Origin: DASZIT01 sp036268775
Lineage (GTDB): Bacteria; Actinomycetota; Acidimicrobiia; Acidimicrobiales; RAAP-2
NCBI GenBank assembly: GCA_036268775.1
Contig: DATATM010000003.1
Location: 1-64,000 of the forward strand
Length of the DNA: 64,000 nt
Direction: 5' to 3'
Each line of letters begins with the position of its first letter. The first letter of the stretch is position 1. The position numbers and the translations under genes are program-made. Shown here piece by piece: positions 35,834 to 44,608 of the stretch. The notes under the pieces were generated by a model. That model did not search any database, was not told the DNA's origin, and was given only the letters and a program-made list of their open reading frames with translations.

Positions 35834-36379
35834 TTACCCCCGGGAAACCGAAGGTCGACCTTCTCCCAACATCTCCCCGGCGCGGTCCCGCTGCCAGGTG
35901 CCGGAGCGGCCACCGGTCTTCCGCCACAGGGTCAACTCCTCGATCGACGCGCCGGCATCGACTTCCAGGATCGGTTGGATGAGGACCAGGGCGGCGGCGG
36001 CACAGGCGGTGAGGGCCTCCATCTCCACCCCGGTCCGTTCGGTGATAGAGGCCACCGCCACGATCCGGAAGCCGTCGGAAGCCGCCATCACGTCGACGGT
36101 CACCCCGTCGATCCGGATCGGATGGCAGAGGGGGATGAGCGAGGAGGTCTTCTTGGCGGCGAGGATGCCGGCGAACCGGGCCGACTCGATGAGCTCGGCC
36201 GCCGCCGCCGAGCCACCGATGACGGCGGGGATGTCCGCCGAGGTGCGCACCGAGCACCGGGCCTCGGCCACCCGCCGGGTCGGCAGCTTGCCGGTGACAT
36301 CGACCATGTGGGCCTTGCCATGCTCGTCGACGTGGGTGAGGCCCCCGCTGGAGCCTTCCCGGTCGGCGGTGGTCACCAT
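35834..36379 (-). CDS. moaC: Cyclic pyranopterin monophosphate synthase accessory protein MoaC
   Basis: 181 residues. Signature segments: LTHVDEHGKAHMVDVTGK, AAKKTSSLIPLCHPIRIDGV and TERTGVEMEALTACAAAAL. MoaC converts the 3',8-cyclo-GTP intermediate to cPMP in molybdenum cofactor synthesis. ATG 36379 lies 7 bp inside the end of moeA. moaA, its usual partner, is not in this window. A Gly/Arg-rich tail of about 15 residues follows the family end. Confidence 0.94.
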   Translation of the reverse strand: MVTTADREGSSGGLTHVDEHGKAHMVDVTGKLPTRRVAEARCSVRTSADIPAVIGGSAAAAELIESARFAGILAAKKTSSLIPLCHPIRIDGVTVDVMAASDGFRIVAVASITERTGVEMEALTACAAAALVLIQPILEVDAGASIEELTLWRKTGGRSGTWQRDRAGEMLGEGRPSVSRG

Positions 36380-37650
36380 CGGCGATCCGGGGGTCTGCCC
36401 GGCTCGACACTCAGCCCTTCGGGATCCATGAGGAGGACGTCGACCGGTTGGCCGGCGGTGACTCCGTCGCCGTCGGGCAGCACCGCCAGCCCGTTGGCGT
36501 CGGCCATCGCCCGCAGCTGATGGGAGTCCTGTCCGGCCATCGGCGCGACGGTCCAGCCCCCCTGGGCGTCCAACGACACCAGGGCCCGCACGAAGTGGGT
36601 CTTCCCGTCCGGCCTCCGGCGGAAATCGGCTCGGGTGACGGCCGGGACGACCACCCGCTCCAGCTGCCGGTGGCCGCCCATCTGGCGGATGGCCGGGCGG
36701 ACGAACAGCTCGAAGCTCACCATGGCGGAGACCGGGTTTCCGGGTAGGCCGAACACCGGGGTTCCCGATCCGTCGAGGGTGCCGAAGGCGAACGGCTTGG
36801 CCGGCCGGATGGCCACTTGCATCCACCGCATGGTTCCGGCGCTCCGCTTCTCGAGCACCACCTTGACGATGTCATGGTCACCGACGCTCACCCCACCGGA
36901 GGTCACCACCGCGTCACAACTGATAGCCGCCTGATCGAGGATCGCGCCCAGCGCATCCTCGTCATCGCCCACCTTCCCCAAGTCGACCGCCGCCCACCCT
37001 TCGCGGCGGACGAGTGCCAGGAGGGTGTGGCGGTTGGCATCGCGGATCTGGCCGGGGCCCAGCGGGCCGGACCCGGAGCCGAGTTCGTCGCCGGTGGACA
37101 GGATGCCGATCCGAGGGCGGGGATGGACAACGACGTCGGCCATCCCCTGGTTGGCCAGGACACCGATATGTCCGGGGGTGAGCACCCTTCCCGGATCGGC
37201 CATCACCTCGCCGACGGCCACGTCCTCCCCGATCCGGCGTACGGCCTCCCCGTCCGGCACCGGGTGCCCGATGACCACCACCGCGCCGTCCGCTTCCACC
37301 TCGCAGTCCTCCAGCATGCAGACCGCGTCGGCGCCGGCCGGGAGAGGAGCGCCGGTCATGATCCGGGCGGCTTGTCCGGGACCGATCACGCCGTCGAAAG
37401 ATGAGCCGGCCATGATCAAGGCGACTACCTGGAGCCTCGCCGGGCCCGAGGCGCTTCCGGCGGCGTCAGTGTCGCCGGCCCGGAGGGCGTAGCCGTCCCT
37501 CGACGAGTTGACGAACGGCGGGACGGGTTCGGTGGCGACGATCGGGGCGGCGACGACACAGCCGAGTGCTTGGTCGATGGGGATCGGGCGCGGGTCCAGT
37601 GGCGGGCAGGCGTCGAGCACGAACGCCTGGGCCTCCCGGAGGGGGATCAT
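36373..37650 (-). CDS. moeA: Molybdopterin molybdotransferase MoeA
   Basis: 425 residues. Inserts molybdenum into adenylated molybdopterin. Visible motifs are PPFVNSSRDGYALRAGD at the N-terminal domain, RIMTGAPLPAGADAVCMLED, TSGGVSVGDHDIVKVVLE in the MogA-like domain, and FGLPGNPVSAMVSFELFVRP before the C-terminal domain IV. ATG 37650 overlaps the moaE stop as ATGA. Confidence 0.95.
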   Translation of the reverse strand: MIPLREAQAFVLDACPPLDPRPIPIDQALGCVVAAPIVATEPVPPFVNSSRDGYALRAGDTDAAGSASGPARLQVVALIMAGSSFDGVIGPGQAARIMTGAPLPAGADAVCMLEDCEVEADGAVVVIGHPVPDGEAVRRIGEDVAVGEVMADPGRVLTPGHIGVLANQGMADVVVHPRPRIGILSTGDELGSGSGPLGPGQIRDANRHTLLALVRREGWAAVDLGKVGDDEDALGAILDQAAISCDAVVTSGGVSVGDHDIVKVVLEKRSAGTMRWMQVAIRPAKPFAFGTLDGSGTPVFGLPGNPVSAMVSFELFVRPAIRQMGGHRQLERVVVPAVTRADFRRRPDGKTHFVRALVSLDAQGGWTVAPMAGQDSHQLRAMADANGLAVLPDGDGVTAGQPVDVLLMDPEGLSVEPGRPPDRRW

Positions 37651-38120
37651 GCCCCGACGTCCTGGACGTCGTGGTCGCACGCCGTCCAGTCGGACCCGCC
37701 CGACCAGGTCTCCTTCTTCCAGATGGGGACGGTGTGCTTCAAGGTGTCGATGCAGTAGCGGGCGACCTCGAAGGCCTCGGCCCGATGCGGGGTGGAGGCC
37801 ACCACCACCACGGAGATGTCGCCCACCGACAGCGGCCCGATCCGGTGGAGGAGCACCAACCTCGCGGTCATCGGCCAACGCTGGCGAGCCTCCGCCGCCA
37901 CCTGTTCGAGCCGGGGAACGGCCTGCTCAGGGTAGACCTCGTACTCCAGCCGGGTGACACCGGGACGGCCCTCCGAATGGTCTCGGACGGTGCCGCAAAA
38001 CGAGACGATGCCCCCGCAATCGGGCTGCAACGCCCAGGACTGCGCCTGGTCGGCGGGAAGGGGCTCGTCACTGATGGCGATCCAGTCCCGGGGGCCGGAC
38101 TCGAGGGGTGGAAGCAGCAC
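37647..38120 (-). CDS. moaE: Molybdopterin synthase catalytic subunit MoaE
   Basis: 157 residues, GTG start. Contains CGGIVSFCGTVRDHSEGR, LVLLHRIGPLSVGDISVVVVAS and IDTLKHTVPIWKKE with the catalytic lysines near the end. Transfers sulfur from MoaD to cPMP. First gene of the moaE-moeA-moaC operon; a separate moaD is not seen here. Confidence 0.95.
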   Translation of the reverse strand: MLLPPLESGPRDWIAISDEPLPADQAQSWALQPDCGGIVSFCGTVRDHSEGRPGVTRLEYEVYPEQAVPRLEQVAAEARQRWPMTARLVLLHRIGPLSVGDISVVVVASTPHRAEAFEVARYCIDTLKHTVPIWKKETWSGGSDWTACDHDVQDVGA

Positions 38121-38254
38121 AGTGCCACCTTAGGGTCGTCACCGGTGGGAGCGCGGCCAGCGGTCGTTGGCCCGGACCGACCGCTAACGCGATGTGAACG
38201 GCGCTACGTTGCTTTCGACGGTTCGTGCGACACCCGTCGAGAACGGAATTCGCC

Positions 38255-38452
38255 ATGTGGACGCGGGGAGTGGTCGGAGTGGTGTTGTGCCTCGTTGGGG
38301 CGGTGTTTGTGGCCCAGGGGACCAACGCCTTGAGCGGATCGCACGTGATGAGCGGACACCCCGGGTATGCCGTCCTCGGCGGGGTCCTGATCGTGATCGG
38401 GTTGGCCCTGCTGGGATGGGCGTGGCGCATCCGGAGCGATCGGGCCAACTGA
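38255..38452 (+). CDS. Small two-segment membrane protein
   Basis: 65 residues from ATG 38255: an N-terminal membrane helix (GVVGVVLCLVGAVFVAQG), a short loop with GSHVMSGHPGYAV, and a second helix (LGGVLIVIGLALLGWAW). The pattern of Gln-Gly at the end of helix 1 and a Ser-x-x-Met-[TS]-Gly loop is widespread in small actinobacterial membrane proteins of unknown function. An upstream GTG at 38225 would add ten polar residues. Confidence 0.7.
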   Translation: MWTRGVVGVVLCLVGAVFVAQGTNALSGSHVMSGHPGYAVLGGVLIVIGLALLGWAWRIRSDRAN

Positions 38453-38480
38453 TCCCTCGGTCAGTCGAGCAGGAAACTGC

Positions 38481-39209
38481 CTAGCCGGTCGGTACCTTCT
38501 CCGACTCCTTGGCTTCCTGTTGTTCTTCTTTCAACCAGGCCGACGCGTGGCGGCTGGCCCACACCTCGGTCACCCAACCCTTGATCATCGAGCGAAGGGC
38601 GTCCCGGTGGGTGAGGGCGAAGGCGATGTGGCCGAAGACCACGATAAACACCCCGAGGGCCAGCACGTCGTGGACGAAGGTGGCCCCGGTCCTCCAGCTG
38701 AGCGGGAAGAACCGGTACCACTTCAAGATCGATCCGGTTCCGAGCATCACCACGATGGCGCCGGCCACGAACAGCGCGTTCAGCTTCTGGCCGGGGTTGA
38801 ACTTGTCCGGGTCGCGGAGCCGCTGGCGGCCCAGCGTCCGGAGCCAGCGGATCTCTTCGTAGGTCCAGAGGTTGAATCGCCGGACGTCGCGGCGCAGCCG
38901 CGCCCCCCACGGACCGATCAGCGAGATGATCAGCGGCACCGGCAGGGCCACTCCCGACCAGGTGTGGATTTCGGCGATGAGGGCCCGGCGTCCCACCAAG
39001 GTCTCCACTTGGACGAAGTAGAGCGGCAGCGCGCTGGCCATGAGAATGCCGAACAGCAGGGCGGTGGCCCAGTGGGCAGCCCGCTCCACCCCATCGAAGC
39101 GAAGGATCCGTCGTGACGCCGACCACGGCTGGGCGGCGGGACGGGGCCGCGGCGCCTGGCTAGTCGATTGGGGTGTCACTGCGGCCGTTCGAGCTGCCAA
39201 CCCAGGCAT
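38481..39209 (-). CDS. Cytochrome b561/formate-dehydrogenase-gamma-like membrane subunit
   Basis: 242 residues with four membrane segments after a 30-residue Pro-rich N-terminus. Histidines suitable for b-heme ligation sit in GVERAAHWATALLF, IAEIHTWSGVALP and TFVHDVLALGVFIVVFGHIAFALTH. Together with the molybdopterin protein encoded directly upstream it should form a membrane-linked redox enzyme. The start lies inside the upstream gene (ATG 39209, 50-bp overlap; GTG 39179 alternative), consistent with coupling. Confidence 0.85.
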   Translation of the reverse strand: MPGLAARTAAVTPQSTSQAPRPRPAAQPWSASRRILRFDGVERAAHWATALLFGILMASALPLYFVQVETLVGRRALIAEIHTWSGVALPVPLIISLIGPWGARLRRDVRRFNLWTYEEIRWLRTLGRQRLRDPDKFNPGQKLNALFVAGAIVVMLGTGSILKWYRFFPLSWRTGATFVHDVLALGVFIVVFGHIAFALTHRDALRSMIKGWVTEVWASRHASAWLKEEQQEAKESEKVPTG

Positions 39210-39870
39210 CGATGGAGTAGCCGTTCTGCTCCCAGAATCCGGGCGGCGCGCTCTCCGCCACGTGGATCCCCGAGAGCCATTTCAGCGACTTGTAGCCGTA
39301 CATCGGCGCCACATACAGGCGGACGGGTCCGCCATGGTCACTGGTGATCGGCGCGCCGAGCATCCGGTAGGCGACGATGACATCGGGGCGCTGGGCCTGC
39401 TCGAGGGTCAGGCTCTCGGTGTCGAGACCGTCGTAGGAGGCGAAGGCGAGCGCCGCCGCCTTGCTCTGGACGCCGGCGGCGGCCAGCACTTCGGAGAGCT
39501 TGACCCCTTCCCAGTGGACCTGGGGGACCCGCCACCCGGTCACGCATTGGAAGTCCTTCACCAGCTTGGTCTTCGGCATCGCCTGCAGGTCGGCCAGGGT
39601 AAGGTTGAGGGGTCGGTCGACCAGTCCGGTGACCTGGAGCCGGTAACTCGAATCGGCGATCTGCGGGAACGAATTGGTGACGGTATAGAAGCGGAAACGA
39701 TCGCCGCCGGGCAACAACCCGCCGAGCCCGGATCCGAGGGCGCCACCCACCGCACTCTGCACCTTGGCTCCGAGGACGATCCCGGCTCCGCCGAGGGCGA
39801 TCATCCCGAGGACGACCCGCCGTCCGATGTGCCGGGGCCGTTCGACTGGGGTCGCCGGGAGAGGGGGCAC
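39160..39870 (-). CDS. Molybdopterin-dependent oxidoreductase (sulfite-oxidase/MsrP family)
   Basis: 236 residues. The Moco-ligating cysteine is Cys109 in LVKDFQCVTGWRVPQVHWEGV; SYDGLDTESLTLEQA and GGPVRLYVAPMYGYKSLKWLSGI follow the family pattern. The N-terminus has GRRVVLGMIALGGAGIVLG, a possible Tat signal-anchor with the twin Arg. In MsrP-like systems the pterin subunit is periplasmic and receives electrons from a membrane cytochrome b. Substrate (sulfite, methionine sulfoxide or other) cannot be told. GTG start. Confidence 0.86.
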   Translation of the reverse strand: MPPLPATPVERPRHIGRRVVLGMIALGGAGIVLGAKVQSAVGGALGSGLGGLLPGGDRFRFYTVTNSFPQIADSSYRLQVTGLVDRPLNLTLADLQAMPKTKLVKDFQCVTGWRVPQVHWEGVKLSEVLAAAGVQSKAAALAFASYDGLDTESLTLEQAQRPDVIVAYRMLGAPITSDHGGPVRLYVAPMYGYKSLKWLSGIHVAESAPPGFWEQNGYSIDAWVGSSNGRSDTPID

Positions 39871-39985
39871 GCCCCGATGATAGGAGTTGCCGTCCGCCGG
39901 GGGAGGTCGCCACGCGCCACGCCTGCCGCCCGGTCGCCTGGGCCTCCACCCTGCCCCCGGGGCGGGTGGGACCTACGCTCAGGGC

Positions 39986-40471
39986 ATGTTCACCGAGTTT
40001 GCCCACGCTGCCATCTGTGTGCCCGACGCCGAGGAAGCCACCCGGTGGTATTCGGAGGTGCTGGGCCTCCAGGTGCTCTCGCCCCCCTACGAGATGTCCG
40101 GTGGGGCGATCGAAAAGGACATGGGGGAGTTGCTCCCGAGTCCGGTGGTGGTCAAAGCCGCCATCGTGGGCCTGGGGACCGACGACCACGTCCTCGAGTT
40201 GATCGAATACCCCCGGGCTCCGGTCCCTGCCCCTCCGTCCGGACGTCCGGTCATCAGCCACCCGGGTCTGACCCATGTGGGACTGGTGTGCGATGACATC
40301 GCCACCACCCGAAACCAGCTGGAGGGGCGTGGCGTCGAGTTCCTGACCTCGGGGATTGCCGATGTGGCCGGGCTTCGCACCACCTGGTTCCACGATCCCT
40401 GGGGCACCGTCTTCATCTTGCTGGAGAAGCGGGCCGGCGACCGTCCGTACTGGCGCCAGTACGCCGGCTGA
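39986..40471 (+). CDS. Glyoxalase/VOC family protein
   Basis: 161 residues of one VOC domain pair: FTEFAHAAICVPDAEEATRWYSEVLGL, DHVLELIEYP with the Glu ligand position, GLTHVGLVCDDI with the His, and FHDPWGTVFILLEK with the final Glu. This resembles methylmalonyl-CoA epimerase and lactoylglutathione lyase-type proteins; no specific reaction is assignable. ATG 39986. Confidence 0.82.
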   Translation: MFTEFAHAAICVPDAEEATRWYSEVLGLQVLSPPYEMSGGAIEKDMGELLPSPVVVKAAIVGLGTDDHVLELIEYPRAPVPAPPSGRPVISHPGLTHVGLVCDDIATTRNQLEGRGVEFLTSGIADVAGLRTTWFHDPWGTVFILLEKRAGDRPYWRQYAG

Positions 40472-40582
40472 CCGCTCGACCCCTCCCGCCTTGGGGGCCG
40501 GATAAGGCCGGACCGGTCGAAACCAGCCTCGGCGGCGGCGGTCCACCCTTCCGTCCAATTTGACCGGCGGCGTAAAAGTTTC

Positions 40583-40648
40583 GTTACAGGCAACAAAGAT
40601 TCCTACAGGGAAGTTTTTTGGCTTTTCGGCTGTTAACATGATGGAAAC
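40583..40648 (+). promoter_or_regulatory. GlnR-box-like elements upstream of the usp gene
   Basis: TTAAC-ATGATG-GAAAC at 40633-40648 fits the GlnR consensus gTnAc-N6-GaAAc closely, and GTTAC-AGGCAA-CAAAG at 40583-40598 fits it loosely. They lie 63-128 bp upstream of the usp ATG in an otherwise empty 239-bp gap. A nitrogen-responsive promoter is inferred; the stronger copies of this motif are at 46990-47005 and 47158-47173. Confidence 0.4.
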
Positions 40649-40710
40649 AATTCAGTTCGGGCTCGGAGAACTGGTCGCAGCGGCCAGCCTTCCGAAGACA
40701 GGAGGCCACC

Positions 40711-41208
40711 ATGTTCGAACGCTTTCTTCTTGCCATCGACGACACTTCCGCCGGCGAGGTCGGAATCAGTTTTGCCACCGCACTGGCCCGGAAGCATGGA
40801 GCCTCGGTGCACGTATTCCACGCCAACGAGTTCATCCTCGGCGGACGCGGGGTGACGGCCGAGACCAATGCCGAAGCCACCCGCCTGGTGGAGAACGCCG
40901 TCGACCAGCTCCGGGCGGCCGGGGTGGAGGCGACCGGGGAATGTGTCCTGGCCAACGTCTTCACACTGGCCCCCCGCATCGCCGAAGCTGCCTCCCGATC
41001 AGGAGCCAACGCCATCTTGTTCGGATCGCATCGGCACCGCTGGATGACTCGGTTCCTCGGCAAGGGAATCCGGGAGCGGGTCACCCGGATGACGCCCCTA
41101 CCGGTGCTCACCGCCCCGTCCCCGCTCAAGATCAGCGGACGACGCCACGGGCCGGACGCCGAGGTACGCCGGCTGGCGCTGACCGGGGGTCAGACCTCCA
41201 TCGCCTGA
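40711..41208 (+). CDS. Universal stress protein (UspA) family
   Basis: 165 residues. FERFLLAIDDTSAGEVGISFATALA begins the domain, and the ATP-binding region ILFGSHRHRWMTRFLGKGIRERVTRMTPLPVL resembles the G-x2-G-x9-G[ST] motif in spacing, though with Lys-Gly-Ile in the loop. AGGAGG is 7 bp upstream of the ATG. Followed by a strong terminator hairpin. Possible nitrogen-linked control from the GlnR-like sites upstream. Confidence 0.85.
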   Translation: MFERFLLAIDDTSAGEVGISFATALARKHGASVHVFHANEFILGGRGVTAETNAEATRLVENAVDQLRAAGVEATGECVLANVFTLAPRIAEAASRSGANAILFGSHRHRWMTRFLGKGIRERVTRMTPLPVLTAPSPLKISGRRHGPDAEVRRLALTGGQTSIA

Positions 41209-41247
41209 CTCCTCCGGCGACCGACGGATCGAGTAGCTGCAAACCCG

Positions 41248-41274
41248 TTCGGGCGGGCACGGTGCCCGCCCGAA
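41248..41274. terminator. Bidirectional terminator between usp and the XRE-cupin gene
   Basis: TTCGGGCGGGCAC and GTGCCCGCCCGAA are perfect complementary arms separated by one base (an 11-bp stem with a 5-nt loop in practice). It begins 40 bp after the usp stop and abuts the convergent gene's stop codon, so it should serve both strands. No long T-tract on either side. Confidence 0.75.
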
Positions 41275-41991
41275 TCAGGTCCGGTCCCCGTACATGGTGA
41301 TGGACAGGAACCGGATCGGCAGCTTGATCAACTTGGTCGGACCGTGGGGGATGTCCCCTTCGAACTGGAGGGTGTCACCTCGGGTCATGCGGTAGGACTG
41401 GCGACCGTAGCTGTACTCCATCACCCCGCCCAGCATGTAGAGCATCTCGATGCCGGCATGTTGGAAGAGGGGGAAGACCTCGTTCTGGTCGCTGAGCGAG
41501 ACCAACAGGGGCTCGACCCGCTTGTACGGCCCCCGCATGCTTCCCAACAACTCGTAGGTGTGCCCGGCCCGGGTTCCCTGGCGCACGATCTCCGGACCGG
41601 TGCCGGCCTTGACGAACACCGCGTCGCGCTCTTCCGCCAGTCCCCGGAAGAGGGAGGTCACCGGCATGTCGAGGGCGGCCGCCAGACGCTCGATGGTCGC
41701 CAGGCTGGGGGACGTCTGGGCGTTCTCGATCTTGGACAGCATGCCCTTGGAGATCCCGGTCGACTCGGCCAGCTGGGCGACGGTGAGGCCGATGGCTTGG
41801 CGGCGGTTGCGAACGTGATTGGCGATGACCCACTCCAGCTGGCCGCTGGAACCCGGCGTCGAGGGCTCCACCACCAGCGGAGGCTTGGCGGCGTCGGACC
41901 CGTTCACCTTCTTGGCGGTGTCCGAGCCGTTGGCCTTCGCCGTCCCCGCTGGCTTGCCGGCTGGCTTGCTGGCTGTGCGTCCTCTGGCCAC
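41275..41991 (-). CDS. XRE-family regulator with C-terminal cupin sensor
   Basis: 238 residues from GTG 41991: a low-complexity Lys/Ala/Gly-rich start (ASKPAGKPAG, two NGSD units), an XRE helix-turn-helix (RNRRQAIGLTVAQLAESTGI then SKGMLSKIENAQTSPSLATIERLAAAL, about 68-125) and a cupin (about 165-235; EMLYMLGGVMEYSYGRQSYRM, GDTLQFEGDIPHGPTKL). This architecture is that of PuuR-like regulators of amine and amino-acid genes. It closes the minus-strand operon of the cluster and is the obvious candidate to bind part of the 48-bp modules. Confidence 0.87.
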   Translation of the reverse strand: MARGRTASKPAGKPAGTAKANGSDTAKKVNGSDAAKPPLVVEPSTPGSSGQLEWVIANHVRNRRQAIGLTVAQLAESTGISKGMLSKIENAQTSPSLATIERLAAALDMPVTSLFRGLAEERDAVFVKAGTGPEIVRQGTRAGHTYELLGSMRGPYKRVEPLLVSLSDQNEVFPLFQHAGIEMLYMLGGVMEYSYGRQSYRMTRGDTLQFEGDIPHGPTKLIKLPIRFLSITMYGDRT

Positions 41992-42041
41992 CAGGCCACC
42001 ATAGGCGGCGTCATCCCAAGAATTCGTAATAGCGCCCGACC

Positions 42042-43235
42042 TCAACGCATCTGGCCGGCCCCCACGTAGGGGTGGGGGCTGGTGAGCAGCTGGCCTTCCG
42101 CAAACCGCTCGAACCGGAAGTCTCGGTGGTCGATGTCGGGATGACGGCTGGCCCCCTTGCAGACCAGGTCGGCGGCCAACTCACCGACGGCGGGAGAGAT
42201 CTTGTAGCCGTGCCCGCTGAAGCCGGCGCAGATCCACATCCCTTCGATGGGGGATGGCGAGATGACCGGGTTGTAATCGGGAGTGACGTCGTAACAACCG
42301 GCGTAGGAGGTAGCGAGCCCGGCCGAGGAAAGCCCGGGGAAGCGGTGGGCGAACTTGGCGATGGCCCGTTCGACGAAGTCATCGTCAGCCCGGTCGGCGT
42401 AGTCGTCGGGATCGGACCACTCCGGCTGGGTGTGGTCGCTGTCGCCGACCAGCAGCGATGCCAAGCCATCGGGTCGGACATACTGCAGGGTCACCAGATC
42501 GGAGAGGACCGGCCTCGGACCGAGGACCCTCCCGGGGTCGACCAGGAGGATCTGGGCCCGCTGCGCGGCGATGGGAAGATCGACGCCGACGTCGGCGGCG
42601 AGCCCAACCGACCAGGTCCCGGCGGCCAGAACCACCCGGTCGGTGGAAACCCGGCCCCCGTCCGAGAGCCGGACGCCCACCACCCGGTCGGCACGCACCT
42701 CGATCCCGGCCACTCCGCACTGCTGGTGGATGGAGGCCCCGTGACGGCGGGCGGCGGTAGCGAAGGCGAGCGCGGTCTGGTGGGCGTCGCCATACCCACC
42801 CCGGGGCTCGTAGGCGGTGGCGGCCACGTCGTCGAAGGTGGCTCCGGGCCAGAGACCCGGGCCGTCCAAGGGGTCGATCAGCTCGACCTCGATCCCCAGA
42901 CTCCGGTGCATCTCGACGTTGGCCCGGAGCGAAGCCTCGTTCTCCGGCCCCACCGCCACCAGGTAGCCGGTCCGGTGAAAGCCGGCCTCCGCCCCCAGGA
43001 CCTCGGGGGCGTGTTCCAGGACCTCCAGCGATCGCCAGGCCATGGCGGCCAGGGAGCCGACTCCGTAGTGACAGCGGACCACGCCGCTCGATTTGCCGGT
43101 CCCGCCCGACCCGATGGCCGCCCGCTCGAGCACCATCACCTGTCCGGCTCCGAGCTCGGCCAGGGCCCGGGCGGTGCTCAGCCCGGTGACGCCGCCGCCG
43201 ATGACGACGACGTCGGCGGACTCGGTGGGGCTCAT
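42042..43235 (-). CDS. FAD-dependent amine/amino-acid oxidoreductase (sarcosine oxidase beta-like)
   Basis: 397 residues of the DAO superfamily. The Rossmann FAD motif is VVVIGGGVTGLSTARALAELG, followed by GTGKSSGVVRCHYGVGSLAAMA as in SoxB-type proteins; the C-terminal motif is GMWICAGFSGHGYKISPAVGELAADLV. It probably oxidises an N-substituted amino acid, releasing the amine carbon as aldehyde. ATG 43235 overlaps the stop of the FMN/Fe-S gene as ATGA. The SoxA, SoxD and SoxG subunits of heterotetrameric enzymes are absent here. Confidence 0.88.
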   Translation of the reverse strand: MSPTESADVVVIGGGVTGLSTARALAELGAGQVMVLERAAIGSGGTGKSSGVVRCHYGVGSLAAMAWRSLEVLEHAPEVLGAEAGFHRTGYLVAVGPENEASLRANVEMHRSLGIEVELIDPLDGPGLWPGATFDDVAATAYEPRGGYGDAHQTALAFATAARRHGASIHQQCGVAGIEVRADRVVGVRLSDGGRVSTDRVVLAAGTWSVGLAADVGVDLPIAAQRAQILLVDPGRVLGPRPVLSDLVTLQYVRPDGLASLLVGDSDHTQPEWSDPDDYADRADDDFVERAIAKFAHRFPGLSSAGLATSYAGCYDVTPDYNPVISPSPIEGMWICAGFSGHGYKISPAVGELAADLVCKGASRHPDIDHRDFRFERFAEGQLLTSPHPYVGAGQMR

Positions 43236-44608
43236 CCTCCGGACCGAAACCCCGGGATCCAATCGGTCCCGGCCAGCGGCACCTGGGCCATGGCGGAGGC
43301 CTCGATGGTCAACGCCACCAGGTCCTCGGGCTCCAGATGGTGGACATCCGATTTTCCGCACGCCCGGGCCAGGGCGGTGAGCTCCATGGTGATGGCCCGC
43401 AGGTAGTTGGCCACCGCGGTGGCGCCAAGCTCCGGGTCCAGCCGCTGCTCCAGGATCGGGTCCTGGGTGGTGATCCCGACCGGGCAGAGCCCGGTGTGAC
43501 AATTGGCACAGTGCCCGGGGGAGGTCCCGAGCGACCGGTAGCCGTCGGTGACGTCGATCCGCGGGCCCCCCTTGAGCTGATAGCTGGACCGGTTGCAGCC
43601 GAGAGCCAGCAGGGCGGCCACCCCGACCGACACCGCGTCGGCCCCCAGGGCCAATGCCTTGGCCACATCGGCTCCCGACCGGATGCCCCCCGACACGATC
43701 AACTGCACCTGGTCGGCCATCCCGATGTCGGCCAGGGCCCGGGCGGCCAGCCGGACGGCGGGGAGGGTGGGGATCCCGGCGTGCTCGATGAACACGTCCT
43801 GGGTGGCTGCCGTCCCACCCTGCATGCCGTCGACCACCACCACGTCGGCCCCGGCCGCCACCGCCAGTTTCACGTCGTAGTCGACCCGGGTGGCGCCCAA
43901 CTTCACGTAGATGGGCACCCGCCATTCGGTGGCCTCCCGCAGTTCCTCGATCTTGATCCGCAGGTCATCCGGCCCCACCCAGTCGGGATGCCGGCTGGCC
44001 GAGCGCTGGTCGATGCCGGGCGGCAACGTCCGCATCTGGGCCACCCGCTCGTTCACCTTCTGACCGAGCAGCATGCCGCCCCCACCCGGCTTGGCACCCT
44101 GGCCCACCACGATCTCCACCGCATCGGCCTGCCGCAGATCGGCGGGGTCGAACCCGTACCGCGATGGCAGCACCTGGTAGACGAGCTGGGAAGACGCCTT
44201 GCGCTCCTCGGGGGTCATCCCCCCGTCCCCGGTGGTGGTCGAGGTGCCCACTTCGGTGGCGGCCCGCCCGAGCGCCTCCTTGGCGGAGGCCGACAACGCC
44301 CCGAAGCTCATGCCGGCGATGGTGATGGGGATGTCCAGCTCGATCGGCTCCGCCCCGTGTCGGCCGCCGAGCACGGTCCGGGTCTCGCACCGCTCCCGGT
44401 ACCCCTCGAGCGGGTAGCGGGACACCGAGGCGGTGAGGAAGACCAGATCGTCGAAGGTCGGCACCTTCCGCCGCGCCCCCAGGCCCCGGATCGGGTAGAG
44501 GCCGGTCTCGGCCATCTGGTGGATGCGCCCGATGGCGGCGGGGGGGAAGGTGGCATTGGCCATCTCCGGCACCATCTCGTCGTGGCCGTCGAGTCCGCCG
44601 CCGGCCAT
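43232..44608 (-). CDS. FMN/Fe-S glutamate-synthase-like subunit (GlxD/MgsC type)
   Basis: 458 residues equivalent to the synthase domain of GltB. FMN-site motifs include ITIAGMSFGALSASAKEALGRAA, GGGMLLGQKVNERVAQMR, VYVKLGATR-like IYVKLGATRVDYDVKLA and VSGGIRSGADVAKALALGADAV; the cysteines in LGCNRSSY and HCANCHTGLCPVGITTQD would hold a [3Fe-4S] cluster. Start ATG 44608 shares one base with the preceding stop (TGATG). Together with the next two genes it reconstitutes a split glutamate synthase. Confidence 0.92.
   Translation of the reverse strand: MAGGGLDGHDEMVPEMANATFPPAAIGRIHQMAETGLYPIRGLGARRKVPTFDDLVFLTASVSRYPLEGYRERCETRTVLGGRHGAEPIELDIPITIAGMSFGALSASAKEALGRAATEVGTSTTTGDGGMTPEERKASSQLVYQVLPSRYGFDPADLRQADAVEIVVGQGAKPGGGGMLLGQKVNERVAQMRTLPPGIDQRSASRHPDWVGPDDLRIKIEELREATEWRVPIYVKLGATRVDYDVKLAVAAGADVVVVDGMQGGTAATQDVFIEHAGIPTLPAVRLAARALADIGMADQVQLIVSGGIRSGADVAKALALGADAVSVGVAALLALGCNRSSYQLKGGPRIDVTDGYRSLGTSPGHCANCHTGLCPVGITTQDPILEQRLDPELGATAVANYLRAITMELTALARACGKSDVHHLEPEDLVALTIEASAMAQVPLAGTDWIPGFRSGG

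Noticed and set aside
36373..38120. Separate genes in the long frames upstream of moeA and moaC starts
   Set aside because: The upstream parts are shadows of moaE and moeA; the family starts coincide with ATGA or short overlaps.
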